Shown: positions 34,886 to 43,759 of the stretch, piece by piece
Layout of the letters: each line of letters begins with the position of its first letter
Position numbering within the stretch: the stretch's first letter is position 1
Source: CAMCHP01 sp036835325
Lineage (GTDB): Bacteria > Bacteroidota > Bacteroidia > Flavobacteriales_D > Sanyastnellaceae
Direction: 5' to 3'
DNA: 64,000 bases
Assembly: GCA_036835325.1 (NCBI GenBank)
Contig: DAITMF010000001.1
Coordinates: 86,460 to 150,459 of the forward strand
Program-made: the position numbers and the translations under genes
Notes under the pieces: generated by a model
Seen by the model: only the letters and a program-made list of their open reading frames with translations
What the model was told of the DNA's origin: nothing
Database searches by the model: none

Positions 34886-36463
34886 TTATGCGTATTTCGC
34901 TGAAAGGTCAGCGGCTACAGAACGGAGTGTTGATTCGATTTCGTCGGTGAGCTTGCCGGCTTTGAGGCCATCGAGCACGTCACGGTGCTTTGCGCGCATG
35001 AATTCGAGGAATTCGCGTTCAAACACTTTCACTTTGTTCACCGGGACCTTGTTGAGGAGGCCTTTGGTACCTAGGTAGATGATGGCGATTTGATCTTCTA
35101 CAGTCATCGGTGAGTTCTGGGCCTGCTTGAGGATTTCCACATTTCGAGCACCCTTTCCGAGTACGGCTTTCGTGGCCTCATCGAGGTCAGAACCGAACTT
35201 CGCAAATGCTTCAAGTTCGCGGTACTGTGCTTGGTCAAGCTTCAGGGTACCGGCCACTTTCTTCATTGACTTGATTTGTGCCGAGCCACCTACGCGTGAT
35301 ACCGAGATACCTACGTTGATCGCCGGACGAACACCCGACAAGAAGAGTGACGATTCGAGGAAGATCTGACCGTCGGTAATTGAGATTACGTTGGTTGGGA
35401 TGTATGCCGAAACGTCGCCCGCTTGGGTTTCAATAATTGGCAGTGCGGTCAATGAACCACCGCCTTTCACGTGTCCTCTGAGCGACTCTGGAAGGTCGTT
35501 CATCTGGGCAGCAATTTCGTCGGTAGCGATCACCTTTGCAGCGCGCTCAAGAAGGCGGCTGTGGAGGTAGAATACGTCACCTGGGTATGCCTCGCGGCCG
35601 GGAGGGCGGCGAAGGAGCAACGACACCTCACGGTAAGCCACTGCTTGTTTTGAAAGATCATCGTATACCACGAGCGCAGGCTTGCCTGTGTCGCGGAAGA
35701 ACTCACCAATTGCTGCACCGGTAAATGGCGCGTAGAATTGGAGAGGCGCCGGATCAGCAGCAGTTGCTGCAACGATCACGGTGTATGGAAGAGCGCCGTT
35801 GTCTTCAAGGGTTTTTACAGTTTGTGCAACTGTAGAGCCTTTCTGGCCAATGGCGACGTAAATGCAGAATACGGGTTCACCACGCTCGTAAAACTCGCGT
35901 TGGTTGATGATGGTGTCAATGGCAACGGTTGACTTACCGGTTTGGCGGTCACCGATGATAAGCTCACGTTGACCACGACCAATCGGAATCATGGCGTCGA
36001 TGGCCTTGATACCGGTTTGAAGCGGCTCATTTACCGGCTGACGGTAGATAACGCCCGGCGCTTTGCGCTCCAGTGGCATTTCAAACAGATCGCCTGTGAT
36101 GGGGCCTTTGCCGTCGATTGGCTCACCGAGTGTGTTCACTACGCGACCCAACATACCTGCACCTGCCTTAATCGACGCGATGCGGCGGGTACGTTTCACG
36201 CTTGATCCTTCACGGAGCTCACCTGACGGGCCGAGAAGTACCGCACCAACGTTGTCTTCTTCGAGGTTCAGAACGATGCCTTGAACTCCGTTTTCGAATT
36301 CAATCAGCTCACCTGACTCAACGTTTGACAATCCGTAGATACGGGCAATGCCGTCACCCACTTGGAGTACGGAGCCTACTTCTTCGAGCTCGGCTTCAGA
36401 CTTAAAGCCGGAGAGTTGTTCCCTTAAGATTGCAGTTACTTCTGCGGGTTTCAAATCAGCCAT
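34886..36463 (-). CDS. atpA: ATP synthase F1 subunit alpha
   Basis: The 525-residue non-catalytic nucleotide-binding subunit has the Walker A GDRQTGKSTVAID, PYTVIVAATAADPAPLQFYAP, the Walker B region ALVVYDDLSKQAVAYREVSL, LLRRPPGREAYPGDVFYLHS, and the conserved Arg finger region SLFLSGVRPAINVGISVSRV. Length is normal. Confidence 0.98.
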   Translation of the reverse strand: MADLKPAEVTAILREQLSGFKSEAELEEVGSVLQVGDGIARIYGLSNVESGELIEFENGVQGIVLNLEEDNVGAVLLGPSGELREGSSVKRTRRIASIKAGAGMLGRVVNTLGEPIDGKGPITGDLFEMPLERKAPGVIYRQPVNEPLQTGIKAIDAMIPIGRGQRELIIGDRQTGKSTVAIDTIINQREFYERGEPVFCIYVAIGQKGSTVAQTVKTLEDNGALPYTVIVAATAADPAPLQFYAPFTGAAIGEFFRDTGKPALVVYDDLSKQAVAYREVSLLLRRPPGREAYPGDVFYLHSRLLERAAKVIATDEIAAQMNDLPESLRGHVKGGGSLTALPIIETQAGDVSAYIPTNVISITDGQIFLESSLFLSGVRPAINVGISVSRVGGSAQIKSMKKVAGTLKLDQAQYRELEAFAKFGSDLDEATKAVLGKGARNVEILKQAQNSPMTVEDQIAIIYLGTKGLLNKVPVNKVKVFEREFLEFMRAKHRDVLDGLKAGKLTDEIESTLRSVAADLSAKYA

Positions 36464-36509
36464 TGATGCCTTTTGTTGTGTCCCGAATCACCGGGACGAA
36501 ATAACACGA

Positions 36510-37070
36510 TTATATTGCTGCTTCGTACAGGTTCTTGCTGTAATTGCGGCGGAGCGCCTTCAGCTGTCCTGACACCGAAGCATCAACCATTTTGTCTTCG
36601 ACTTTGAGGATGAAGCCACCGATGATCTCGGGGTCAACCTCTTCGGTAATACGCACTTCACCCCCGCCATTCATGGCTTTCACGAGTGCATTGAAGGCTG
36701 CGGTGTCAATTCCGTCAAACGGACTTGCAAGGATGACCTTGGCCGCCATGATGCCTTTGCGAATGCGGGTTTGCTCGATGTACGACTCTGCAATTTCGAG
36801 GAGCAGAGCTTCGCGGCCTTTTGTTGTGAGGATTTTGATAAACGCTTTCACGAGATCACCCACGTGGTTTCCGAAAACCGCCAAGAGGGTTTTCTCCTTC
36901 ACGTCGCTTTTCACAACAGGGCTTTTTAGGAAGACCCTGAGCTCGCGATTGGCCTTGAGTGCGTCGAGCACTACCCCGAAATCGGCTTCAACCCGATCAC
37001 CCTCGTTGCGTTCTGCAGCGAGTTGGAGGATGGATTTGGCGTAGCGGTAGGCGACTTTTGTATTCCTCAT
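36510..37070 (-). CDS. atpH: ATP synthase F1 subunit delta
   Basis: The 186-residue peripheral-stalk subunit starts VAYRYAKSILQLAAERNEGD, has a helical N-terminal domain that binds alpha, and ends with the family signature DPEIIGGFILKVEDKMVDAS followed by SGQLKALRRN. The position between atpF and atpA is canonical. Confidence 0.96.
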   Translation of the reverse strand: MRNTKVAYRYAKSILQLAAERNEGDRVEADFGVVLDALKANRELRVFLKSPVVKSDVKEKTLLAVFGNHVGDLVKAFIKILTTKGREALLLEIAESYIEQTRIRKGIMAAKVILASPFDGIDTAAFNALVKAMNGGGEVRITEEVDPEIIGGFILKVEDKMVDASVSGQLKALRRNYSKNLYEAAI

Positions 37071-37081
37071 GGCTTAGCGAA

Positions 37082-37579
37082 TCAATTGAGGTCGGTTTCC
37101 TTGAGCAGTGTTTGTACGAGCTCTTTTTGGTTAGCGTCGTCAGACAGATGCTTGCGTACCACTTTCTCTGCAATGTCAAGCGACAAGGTAGCGACATGGT
37201 TTGTAAGCTCAGTTAGCGCTGCTTGCTTTTCGTTGTTCACCGCCTCGCGCGCTGCTGCAACGATTTTTTCAGCGTCTTCTTTTGCTTGCGCCTTGGCTTC
37301 AGCAATCATCTGATCTTTGATTTCGCGCGCTTCGCGGAGGATGACGTCGCGCTCGTTACGGGCCTCCTGAAGGAGTTTCTCATTGTCAGATTTCATCGCA
37401 GCGATGTCTTGACGAGCTTTTTCGGCCTCGTTCAGGGCATTGGCGATGGTTTCTTCACGTTGCTTCAGGCCACTGAGGATTGGGCCCCAGGCGAAACGAC
37501 GGAGAAGGATAAGTACAATGATGAAGGCCAGAGTGGCCCATACCATGGTGCCGAGACTCGGCGAGAGCAGCGCATCCAT
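37082..37579 (-). CDS. atpF: ATP synthase F0 subunit B
   Basis: The 165-residue stator subunit has one N-terminal membrane helix (TMVWATLAFIIVLILLRRFAW) and a long charged coiled coil (residues 40-150) with AREIKDQMIAEAKAQAKEDA. It dimerises and links the a subunit to F1. Eleven bases separate it from atpH. Confidence 0.96.
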   Translation of the reverse strand: MDALLSPSLGTMVWATLAFIIVLILLRRFAWGPILSGLKQREETIANALNEAEKARQDIAAMKSDNEKLLQEARNERDVILREAREIKDQMIAEAKAQAKEDAEKIVAAAREAVNNEKQAALTELTNHVATLSLDIAEKVVRKHLSDDANQKELVQTLLKETDLN

Positions 37580-37624
37580 TTGCTAAACGGTATTACGGCT
37601 TGCCAATGGGCAAACCCGAAATGA

Positions 37625-37870
37625 TTAGACGAAAAGTACGAGCAGACAAACGATCACTGCGAGAAGGGCAACACCTTCAACGAGTGCGGCAGCAACGATC
37701 ATGCTTGAGCGGAGGTCGCCAATTGCTTCAGGCTGACGAGCCATCGCGTCCATAGCTGAACCACCGATACGACCGATGCCAAGACCGGCACCAATTACAG
37801 CAGCACCTGCGCCGAGACCTGCAAGGCCCTCGTTCATCAAAGTGTCGAGAAGAACAAAAAGGAGTTCCAT
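37625..37870 (-). CDS. atpE: ATP synthase F0 subunit C
   Basis: The 81-residue hairpin has two membrane helices joined by the polar loop ARQPE (44-48). The ion-carrying carboxylate is Glu65 in AALVEGVALL. Helix 1 (GAGAAVIGAGLGIGRIGG) lacks the Gln and helix 2 lacks the Ser/Thr after Glu that mark sodium-binding rings, so it should be proton-driven. Confidence 0.96.
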   Translation of the reverse strand: MELLFVLLDTLMNEGLAGLGAGAAVIGAGLGIGRIGGSAMDAMARQPEAIGDLRSSMIVAAALVEGVALLAVIVCLLVLFV

Positions 37871-37891
37871 TGTTGATTGTTTATGGGTTGA

Positions 37892-39040
37892 TTAATGATG
37901 TGCTTCGTGGGTTGCGTCTCCGAAGTACAGTGCTGCCAGAAGCGTAAATACATACGCTTGCAGGAAAGCCACCAGCAATTCGAGGAAGAACATGAAAATC
38001 ATAAACGCTGTAGAGAACACGCCCATGCCATAGCCGGCCACAGAACCCAACAGTGTATTGAATATTAAAATCAAGCTCACAAAAGCCAAGATGGCGATGT
38101 GGCCCGCGGTAATGTTCGCAGTAAGACGAATCATCAAAACCGATGGTTTGATGAACATGCCGAGAATTTCAATGGGGACGAGAATCAACTTGATTCCTCC
38201 AGGAACTCCGGGAGGGTTGAACAAGTGACCCCAGTAATGCTTATTTCCGTTGATGCTGGTGATAATGAACACGAAGAGCGCGAGAACCAAGGTTACGCCC
38301 ATGGTGCCCGTAACGTTAAATCCACCGATGAACGGGATCAAACCGAGCATGTTCGACATCCAAATAAAGAAGAAAACGGTCAAAAGGAAGGGCATGAACT
38401 TATCGGCTTTCTTTTTCCCGATGGATGGAACGGCCACCTCATCACGGATGAAGATGATCAACGGTTCCAAGAAGTTCTGCAAACCGGTGGGTGCTTGACC
38501 TTCGCGGCGTGTGTAGGCTTTGGCTACGCTGATGAAGATGAACACCATCAGTACCATAATGAGCAACATCCCAAAAACCGTTTTGGTGATGCTAAAGTCA
38601 AGGGGTGCTGCACCTGTTGGCTTATGGGTTTCGTGGTCGATGCTGGCGTAGCTTCCGTGTTCGTCGGGAGCATCGTTGGCGTAGAGAATCTTTTCGTGGT
38701 AGTTCACAAAACGTTGGCCGTTTGCTTCAACAACCACCCGGCCTTCGGTGTCGTGATGGAATGCCGACGACATAAACACGGCGAGACCGTTATCCGTCCA
38801 CAAAATAACCGGAAGCGGAATGCTTACTTCAGGAATGCCTTCTGATTCTTTTCCGAACAGGTGAATGCTGTGGGCATCTGCAATGTGGTGAATGATGTAC
38901 TCACCTGCATTGAAGCTCTCTTCTTCGTGTGTTCCCGCAGGTTCTGAGGCAACTGCGCCAAAAGATGTGGTCAAAAGAATGGCTGCGACGAGTGTTCGAA
39001 GTGCCGGAAGATGTAAAAAAAATGCTTTCGCGTTGCCCAT
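37892..39040 (-). CDS. atpB: ATP synthase F0 subunit A
   Basis: The 382-residue subunit is longer than the usual 230-270 because of an N-terminal signal peptide (FFLHLPALRTLVAAILLTTS) and a soluble periplasmic region of about 130 residues, a feature of Bacteroidota. The conserved helix with the essential Arg is KPSVLMIRLTANITAGHI; the C-terminal helix has LELLVAFLQAYVFTLLAALY. The ATG at 39040 is chosen because the upstream ATG at 39088 overlaps a -7 box. Confidence 0.95.
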   Translation of the reverse strand: MGNAKAFFLHLPALRTLVAAILLTTSFGAVASEPAGTHEEESFNAGEYIIHHIADAHSIHLFGKESEGIPEVSIPLPVILWTDNGLAVFMSSAFHHDTEGRVVVEANGQRFVNYHEKILYANDAPDEHGSYASIDHETHKPTGAAPLDFSITKTVFGMLLIMVLMVFIFISVAKAYTRREGQAPTGLQNFLEPLIIFIRDEVAVPSIGKKKADKFMPFLLTVFFFIWMSNMLGLIPFIGGFNVTGTMGVTLVLALFVFIITSINGNKHYWGHLFNPPGVPGGIKLILVPIEILGMFIKPSVLMIRLTANITAGHIAILAFVSLILIFNTLLGSVAGYGMGVFSTAFMIFMFFLELLVAFLQAYVFTLLAALYFGDATHEAHH

Positions 39041-39075
39041 TTCGATGAGTTCTGAACCTCTCTCAAAAATCGACG

Positions 39076-39083
39076 CAAAAGTA
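39076..39083 (-). promoter_or_regulatory. Promoter -7 box of the ATP synthase operon
   Basis: TACTTTTG matches TAnnTTTG, 35 bases before the chosen atpB start. It implies that atpBEFHAG can be transcribed apart from the upstream sprE-bactofilin-atpZ genes. Confidence 0.5.
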
Positions 39084-39135
39084 GTCATTTAATTCAGCCC
39101 GAGAAGTGTGGTGGTTATTTTTTCGGTAAAAATCG

Positions 39136-39516
39136 TCAGCCATTCGTCGAAGTGGCCTTCAGGGCCGTACGAATCAATAAAATCGTGTAAGACGCGTAGG
39201 CCATAAAAAGCGATATGGCAACGTACACGACATCGTCGGTCTTAAATGCAACGAGGTAGATGAGCAGAAACACGATGGCTGACATGAGCTTTATGCCCAC
39301 GACACCCAAGAACGTGGTTATGAAGAGTTGCGGCCTTTTGCGATGGGCATTGATGAGCATCTTGAAGAAGAGCTGATTCATTAGTGCGAAGGCGGCAAAG
39401 ATGACCGGAATGGTGGTGTTGTAGGCAACACCGGTGGAACGAATCACCAGCAGGTATGCACCGGTTAATGCAATCAGAACAAGCAGGTTTGTGAGCAAAA
39501 AGCGGACGGGCGTCAT
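39136..39516 (-). CDS. Small integral membrane protein in the ATP synthase locus
   Basis: The 126-residue product has four predicted helices (LLVLIALTGAYLLVI, IPVIFAAFALMNQLFF, FITTFLGVVGIKLMSAIVFL, YVAISLFMAYASYTILLI). Position and size fit the AtpI-like proteins that accompany F0 genes, but I see no specific motif. The start overlaps the atpZ stop as ATGA. It ends 95 bases before atpB. Confidence 0.75.
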   Translation of the reverse strand: MTPVRFLLTNLLVLIALTGAYLLVIRSTGVAYNTTIPVIFAAFALMNQLFFKMLINAHRKRPQLFITTFLGVVGIKLMSAIVFLLIYLVAFKTDDVVYVAISLFMAYASYTILLIRTALKATSTNG

Positions 39517-39740
39517 TTTCGTGTGAGGTCTTTAATCACCATGTACATTCCGGTGGCCACTCCAACGATGGCTCCGAGGGTTATTCCTATTGGAATACGG
39601 CTCTGAAACCATTGGTCAGCTTTGAAACCTATGAATACGCAGAGGCCAATTGCCGCGGCCATGGTAAATGCCATTCCGGAAAACCGAAGGAAGGAAGAAT
39701 CAGGCCGTTTGTTCGGCGAGTTGGGTTTTGGCGGTTTCAC
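39513..39740 (-). CDS. atpZ: AtpZ/AtpI family protein
   Basis: The 75-residue protein has a polar Pro-rich N-terminus, FLRFSGMAFTMAAAIGLCVF as first helix and ITLGAIVGVATGMYMVIKDL as second. AtpZ/AtpI are thought to help assemble the c ring or to carry Mg or Ca. The start lies 41 bases inside the bactofilin gene; an inner ATG would remove the conserved polar segment. Confidence 0.88.
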   Translation of the reverse strand: MKPPKPNSPNKRPDSSFLRFSGMAFTMAAAIGLCVFIGFKADQWFQSRIPIGITLGAIVGVATGMYMVIKDLTRK

Positions 39741-40125
39741 GCTGCTTGATGTCTTTTATTTTACCGCCCAAGTGAACGGTTCCCATCAACTGAGCGCCTG
39801 CCTCGATGCTCAACTTGCCGTAATGCACTTCACCTTCAACGGTTGCGCTGGCTTTGAGCGAAAGCAATTCTTCTACGGCAACCTTTCCTTTCAAGCGGCC
39901 TTCAACTTCACAGTTCTGGCAACGCACAGTGCCTTCTACAACGCCTTGCGGACCAATCACTACCCGGCCTTTTGTTTCCATATCACCGGTGAAGTGACCG
40001 TCAATGCGGATGTTACTGTCACATGCAATCTCGCCTTGAAATCGTGTGCCTTCAACAATGCGGTTGATGGTGTTCTCGAGGCTATTGTCAGTTGTGCGTG
40101 CCATTTTCTTGGTGTTGTTGAACAT
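39700..40125 (-). CDS. Bactofilin (polymer-forming cytoskeletal protein)
   Basis: The 141-residue protein has the bactofilin beta-helix core (about 25-120): IVEGTRFQGEIACDSNIRID, GRVVIGPQGVVEGTVRC and AQLMGTVHLGGKI. Such proteins self-assemble on the membrane and can localise peptidoglycan enzymes. It follows the sprE-like gene by four bases and overlaps atpZ by 41 bases, so it is bound into this block. A second ATG 21 bases in is possible as start. Confidence 0.9.
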   Translation of the reverse strand: MFNNTKKMARTTDNSLENTINRIVEGTRFQGEIACDSNIRIDGHFTGDMETKGRVVIGPQGVVEGTVRCQNCEVEGRLKGKVAVEELLSLKASATVEGEVHYGKLSIEAGAQLMGTVHLGGKIKDIKQRETAKTQLAEQTA

Positions 40126-40129
40126 GTGC

Positions 40130-42772
40130 TCAAGGTTTATAATTCGTCTCGAAGAATTTCTGGTACCCTTCGAGATCTTTGTTCTTAAACAAAGTAACGT
40201 AATTCTCTTTCGAAATCAACGAAGCAGGATAACCCAAAGCGCGAAGTGTTTCCAAATCACTGGTCGACGAGAACAGGTTGTAATACTGCTTCGCATCATC
40301 GAGGCGGTTGAACGTTTTCACCAAGACTACCTGGTTCTCCCTGTCAATAAGGTTGCTTGAGACTTTTAGCGCCAAAGTTTGAAAGTTCTTCGCTGAAAAA
40401 TCAGACAGACTTGCTTTGAGATTGTTCACGTCGCTTCCTTTCAAAGGCAGCACAACCATGAAGTAATGGCGGGCTGATTCGTTGTAACTGAACGGAGACT
40501 CTGCCGGGGTTTGCTCAACGACTTCGTTCGGGTCGGCCTCCGGCTCGGCAGGTTTTTCATCGCCCCTCAAGTACTTCAGGCGCTCGGTCGCGAAACTAGC
40601 TTCCTCGCTACCCGGACATTCTTTCACCACTCGTTCAAGGGCCTGAATGTGGTTGTCTCGCTGCCCGGTCATGGCATCCATCGCGCCAATCGAAAGGGCG
40701 TTCAAGAGCTTGTACTTGCAAATGAGGTGGTTGTCAGGAAAACTGTCAATCACTGCTTTGGTATTCAGAAGCACATTCAAGTAGTCGCGCTGGTAGTAGC
40801 GGTTTAACTCGATTTCATAGGCTGCGCTTTCCTCCTTCTTTTTCACCTCTGCGACATCTTGATAATCAGGATTCTCAACAAGCAGAGCCCATTCTGTTCC
40901 TGGGTAACGGTCAAGAATAATGTCGCCCCAATAGCGGCTATTGCAGGTTCCACAGAAGGGGTTTTGGTAGCCCTGCGACTCTTTAAACAGGTAAGTTCTA
41001 AAGAGCAAGTAGAACGAGGTGGGGTGGAATGCACTGCTGTCGTACTTGGTCACGAGTACCTCCCACTGTTCGATGGCGTTTTCTACGTCGTCGAGTTTTT
41101 CTTTGTACACAACGCCCGATTGGAAGTACGCATTGGCAACGGCATCCAATGCTCCGGCCCTGCCCTCATCACTGCAAGGCAACGAAGCCAACAGCTCATC
41201 AACCGACGGGATGGCGTCGCCTGAGCTCTCTTCAACAAGTTCTTCTTCTTCAGTGGTTTCCTGTTCCTCCTCCGAATCACCAAAGTTCATGTTCACTTTG
41301 TTCTTCCGACGCCAGTTGTCTTCCAACTTACGGTCACCCCAATAATTGAGGAAGTTCTGTCGTCCGCTCTGCTTCAACTGACTGTTGTAGGGCCAAAACG
41401 TACCGGTTCCTGCGTCAACCGTTTGCCCACTCGCCGCGGCAAGTTCAGCCGCTCGCCGCGCTGCTTCCAGTTCGCGCTCCATTTGTTCACGAACCTCTTC
41501 AAGCTTAGCGATGCGCTCTTCTTCGGGCATATCGCAGATAGCAAGCACACTGTCGCGATCGGCGATCAGGTTGAGGTGGTATACAAGTTCGGTAAGGCTT
41601 TCGGCCTTGTTTTTTACTTCAGCGTAGCGCGGATGGTCTTCAGCAATCAAGGAGGCCGTGCTGTCGTAGTACATCTGCGCTGCCATGTAGTCTTTGTCTT
41701 CAAAGTTCAGGTCAGCCAGGCGCAAGAAGCTCTTCATTTTTTGCTTTTGATTGCTGACACTCGTGGCTACTGACTGTTCAAGGTAATCATAGGTAAGGTC
41801 GCGTTGCTGTTCTTCGAGGGCAATTTCAGCCAGGGCATAGAAAATCACATCGTTGTACTCGATGTTTTTATCGTCTTTAAGCAGCTTAAAGAGTACTTCT
41901 TTGATGCGTTGAGAGTTGCCTCCGCGACGATCGAATGCCATGGCCTGCATGATTTTCGAGTAGAACTCCATTTCGTACTCAGGCTTCAGCTTGAGCACTG
42001 CATTGTACATCGCGATGGCTTCTTGCGACTTATTTTGCTGCTGCAGAAGTTGCGCCAAAACGAAAGTGGGTCGCGCCTTATCGCGTTTGCGTTTGATGTA
42101 GCGAAGGGCGTACTCGATTTGTTCTGTTGCATCTTTCCAATTCGCTTCGCGGATGAGCAAATCAGCGTATACCAAATGCACTTCAGCCCGTACATCGTCT
42201 TCGAGGTCTTTAATTGACGCAGCCTTTTGGATGGTCACCTTGGCCTTACCGAACTGCTCACGTTGGATGTACACTCGGGTCAGCCAGGCGTTGGAGAGCG
42301 CTTGCATATCGGCTTCCTTGTACTTGCGCGACACGTACAGGAACATCTCCTCTGCTTTCGGATAATTGCGTTTATAGAAGTAGGCCACGCCGATCAGCAG
42401 GTAGTTGTCATCAATCCACTTGTTCATCTCAGGCCGTTTACGGGCCTTTTTGGAGCTGCCCATCGGCTCCATTTTGTGACGATCGATGACGCGCGAACTC
42501 TTTTCGATGGCGCGTTCCATCAATGGAAAAATCTGCTCCGCATCCTTTTCCTCCCCGTAAACAAAAAGCGGGAGGACTTCATCATAGTCGTCTTTATGAA
42601 CGGCGCTCAGGGTTAGGTCAGCTTCTTGCATGGCCAACCGGGCATAGAAATAACCATTAAAGCGTGCGGTGGTATTGTGAAACACGCGGTAGGCAAAGCC
42701 GTCTTTCCGGGTTGTGCACGAAGCCACCGCAAGGGTGACCAATAAACTTATGAACCACGCGTTCTTACGCAT
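40130..42772 (-). CDS. sprE: Type IX secretion lipoprotein PorW/SprE-like, TPR
   Basis: The 880-residue lipoprotein (lipobox LAVASC, Cys19) has many TPR-type helices from about residue 110 to 450 (YKRNYPKAEEMFLYVSRKYK, KSQEAIAMYNAVLKLKPEYE), an acidic low-complexity linker (about 515-560) and a C-terminal domain (about 765-880) with ARHYFMVVLPLKGSDVNNLK. Length, signal and order of parts match SprE of Flavobacterium and PorW of Porphyromonas, which are needed for the type IX system and gliding. The name rests on recall of the family, not on a search. Confidence 0.82.
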   Translation of the reverse strand: MRKNAWFISLLVTLAVASCTTRKDGFAYRVFHNTTARFNGYFYARLAMQEADLTLSAVHKDDYDEVLPLFVYGEEKDAEQIFPLMERAIEKSSRVIDRHKMEPMGSSKKARKRPEMNKWIDDNYLLIGVAYFYKRNYPKAEEMFLYVSRKYKEADMQALSNAWLTRVYIQREQFGKAKVTIQKAASIKDLEDDVRAEVHLVYADLLIREANWKDATEQIEYALRYIKRKRDKARPTFVLAQLLQQQNKSQEAIAMYNAVLKLKPEYEMEFYSKIMQAMAFDRRGGNSQRIKEVLFKLLKDDKNIEYNDVIFYALAEIALEEQQRDLTYDYLEQSVATSVSNQKQKMKSFLRLADLNFEDKDYMAAQMYYDSTASLIAEDHPRYAEVKNKAESLTELVYHLNLIADRDSVLAICDMPEEERIAKLEEVREQMERELEAARRAAELAAASGQTVDAGTGTFWPYNSQLKQSGRQNFLNYWGDRKLEDNWRRKNKVNMNFGDSEEEQETTEEEELVEESSGDAIPSVDELLASLPCSDEGRAGALDAVANAYFQSGVVYKEKLDDVENAIEQWEVLVTKYDSSAFHPTSFYLLFRTYLFKESQGYQNPFCGTCNSRYWGDIILDRYPGTEWALLVENPDYQDVAEVKKKEESAAYEIELNRYYQRDYLNVLLNTKAVIDSFPDNHLICKYKLLNALSIGAMDAMTGQRDNHIQALERVVKECPGSEEASFATERLKYLRGDEKPAEPEADPNEVVEQTPAESPFSYNESARHYFMVVLPLKGSDVNNLKASLSDFSAKNFQTLALKVSSNLIDRENQVVLVKTFNRLDDAKQYYNLFSSTSDLETLRALGYPASLISKENYVTLFKNKDLEGYQKFFETNYKP

Positions 42773-42825
42773 AAATGAAGGTGCTGCCTTTGTTTGGTTC
42801 GGGCTCTTCCTTAACAGGAAACGCG

Positions 42826-42833
42826 CAAAAATA
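42826..42833 (-). promoter_or_regulatory. Promoter -7 box of the sprE-like gene
   Basis: TATTTTTG, a perfect TAnnTTTG, 53 bases before the ATG at 42772. It lies three bases from the divergent box of the M23 gene. Confidence 0.55.
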
Positions 42834-42836
42834 TTG

Positions 42837-42844
42837 TATTTTTC
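42837..42844 (+). promoter_or_regulatory. Possible -7 box of the M23 gene
   Basis: TATTTTTC differs from TAnnTTTG only at the last base, 45 bases before the TTG start. It is back to back with the sprE box. Confidence 0.35.
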
Positions 42845-42889
42845 CGGTTTTTTTTATGCCCCTGCAGGGCAGATACAAGCAGTACGCCA

Positions 42890-43759
42890 TTGAGCAAGAA
42901 AAAACGTCCTATTATTCGCCGGCTCAGACGCAAGTTTCGCCTTTCACTTTTGAAAGAGGCGAGCTACGAAGAGCTATTTTCGATACTGCTCACGCCGCTC
43001 AACGTGATTCTGCTTTTGGCGGGTTTCATTTTGGTGGTCGGCATCTTTAGTTATGCCATTACGGCGCTTACGCCTTTGCGGGAATACATCGTTCCGGGTT
43101 ACGTTGATGATCAACACCGCCGCGATGCATACCGCGCTCGTGTGGTGGTTGATTCTCTTAAGGCAGAGCTTGAAACCCAAGAGCGCTACCTCGAAACGCT
43201 TCGCACCATTCTCACGGGAGGAGTTCCGAGCGATAGCCTTCGGGCGCTTCAAAATCAACAAAGTAGCCGCAACCTCATTTTTTCGTTGTCAGCAGAAGAT
43301 TCGCTTTTGCGCGCTAGGGTTGAAGAAGAAGACCGCTTTGTTTTGAGGGTTGGTCCTTCCGGACAAGTTGAAACGCGTTCGTCGCGGGGTTTGCTTTTCA
43401 AGCCGGTTGAGGGGTCGATTAGTTCTGGTTTCGATGCTGACAACAACCACTATGGAATCGACTTGGTGGCACCGGCCAATTCGGCGATTCGAGCGACTGC
43501 GGCAGGCACGGTTATCTTATCGTCATTCACTGCCGAAGGCGGACATGTGATTGCCCTGCAACATGAAAGCAACCTGATTTCAGTCTACAAGCACAACTCA
43601 GCACTTTTGAAATCAACCGGTGAACGGGTGCGGGCTGGCGAAACCATCGCCATAATCGGCAACACCGGTGACCACAGCGACGGGCCGCATTTGCACTTTG
43701 AACTCTGGAAAAAAGGGGTTGCCGTGAACCCACTCGAGTACCTTATACTCGAAGAGTGA
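42890..43759 (+). CDS. Membrane-anchored M23 peptidase, TTG start
   Basis: The 289-residue protein has a basic cytoplasmic N-terminus (SKKKRPIIRRLRRKFRLSLL), one membrane helix (about 37-60), a coiled-coil segment (75-110) and a C-terminal LytM domain with intact zinc ligands: His187 and Asp191 in HYGID, His267 and His269 in GPHLHFEL. The start is TTG; no in-frame ATG precedes it, and homologues that I recall begin with M-A/S-K-K-K. It is divergent from the sprE-like gene. Its TGA and that of the PfkB gene share the palindrome TGATCA. Confidence 0.9.
   Translation: MSKKKRPIIRRLRRKFRLSLLKEASYEELFSILLTPLNVILLLAGFILVVGIFSYAITALTPLREYIVPGYVDDQHRRDAYRARVVVDSLKAELETQERYLETLRTILTGGVPSDSLRALQNQQSSRNLIFSLSAEDSLLRARVEEEDRFVLRVGPSGQVETRSSRGLLFKPVEGSISSGFDADNNHYGIDLVAPANSAIRATAAGTVILSSFTAEGGHVIALQHESNLISVYKHNSALLKSTGERVRAGETIAIIGNTGDHSDGPHLHFELWKKGVAVNPLEYLILEE

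Noticed and set aside
35464..35476. Further parS-like sites at CACGTG cores inside genes (for example in atpA)
   Set aside because: The flanking bases do not match TGTT and AACA, so these are chance CACGTG hexamers.
37625..37870. Sodium-driven c ring
   Set aside because: The Gln of helix 1 and the Ser/Thr after Glu65 needed for sodium binding are absent.
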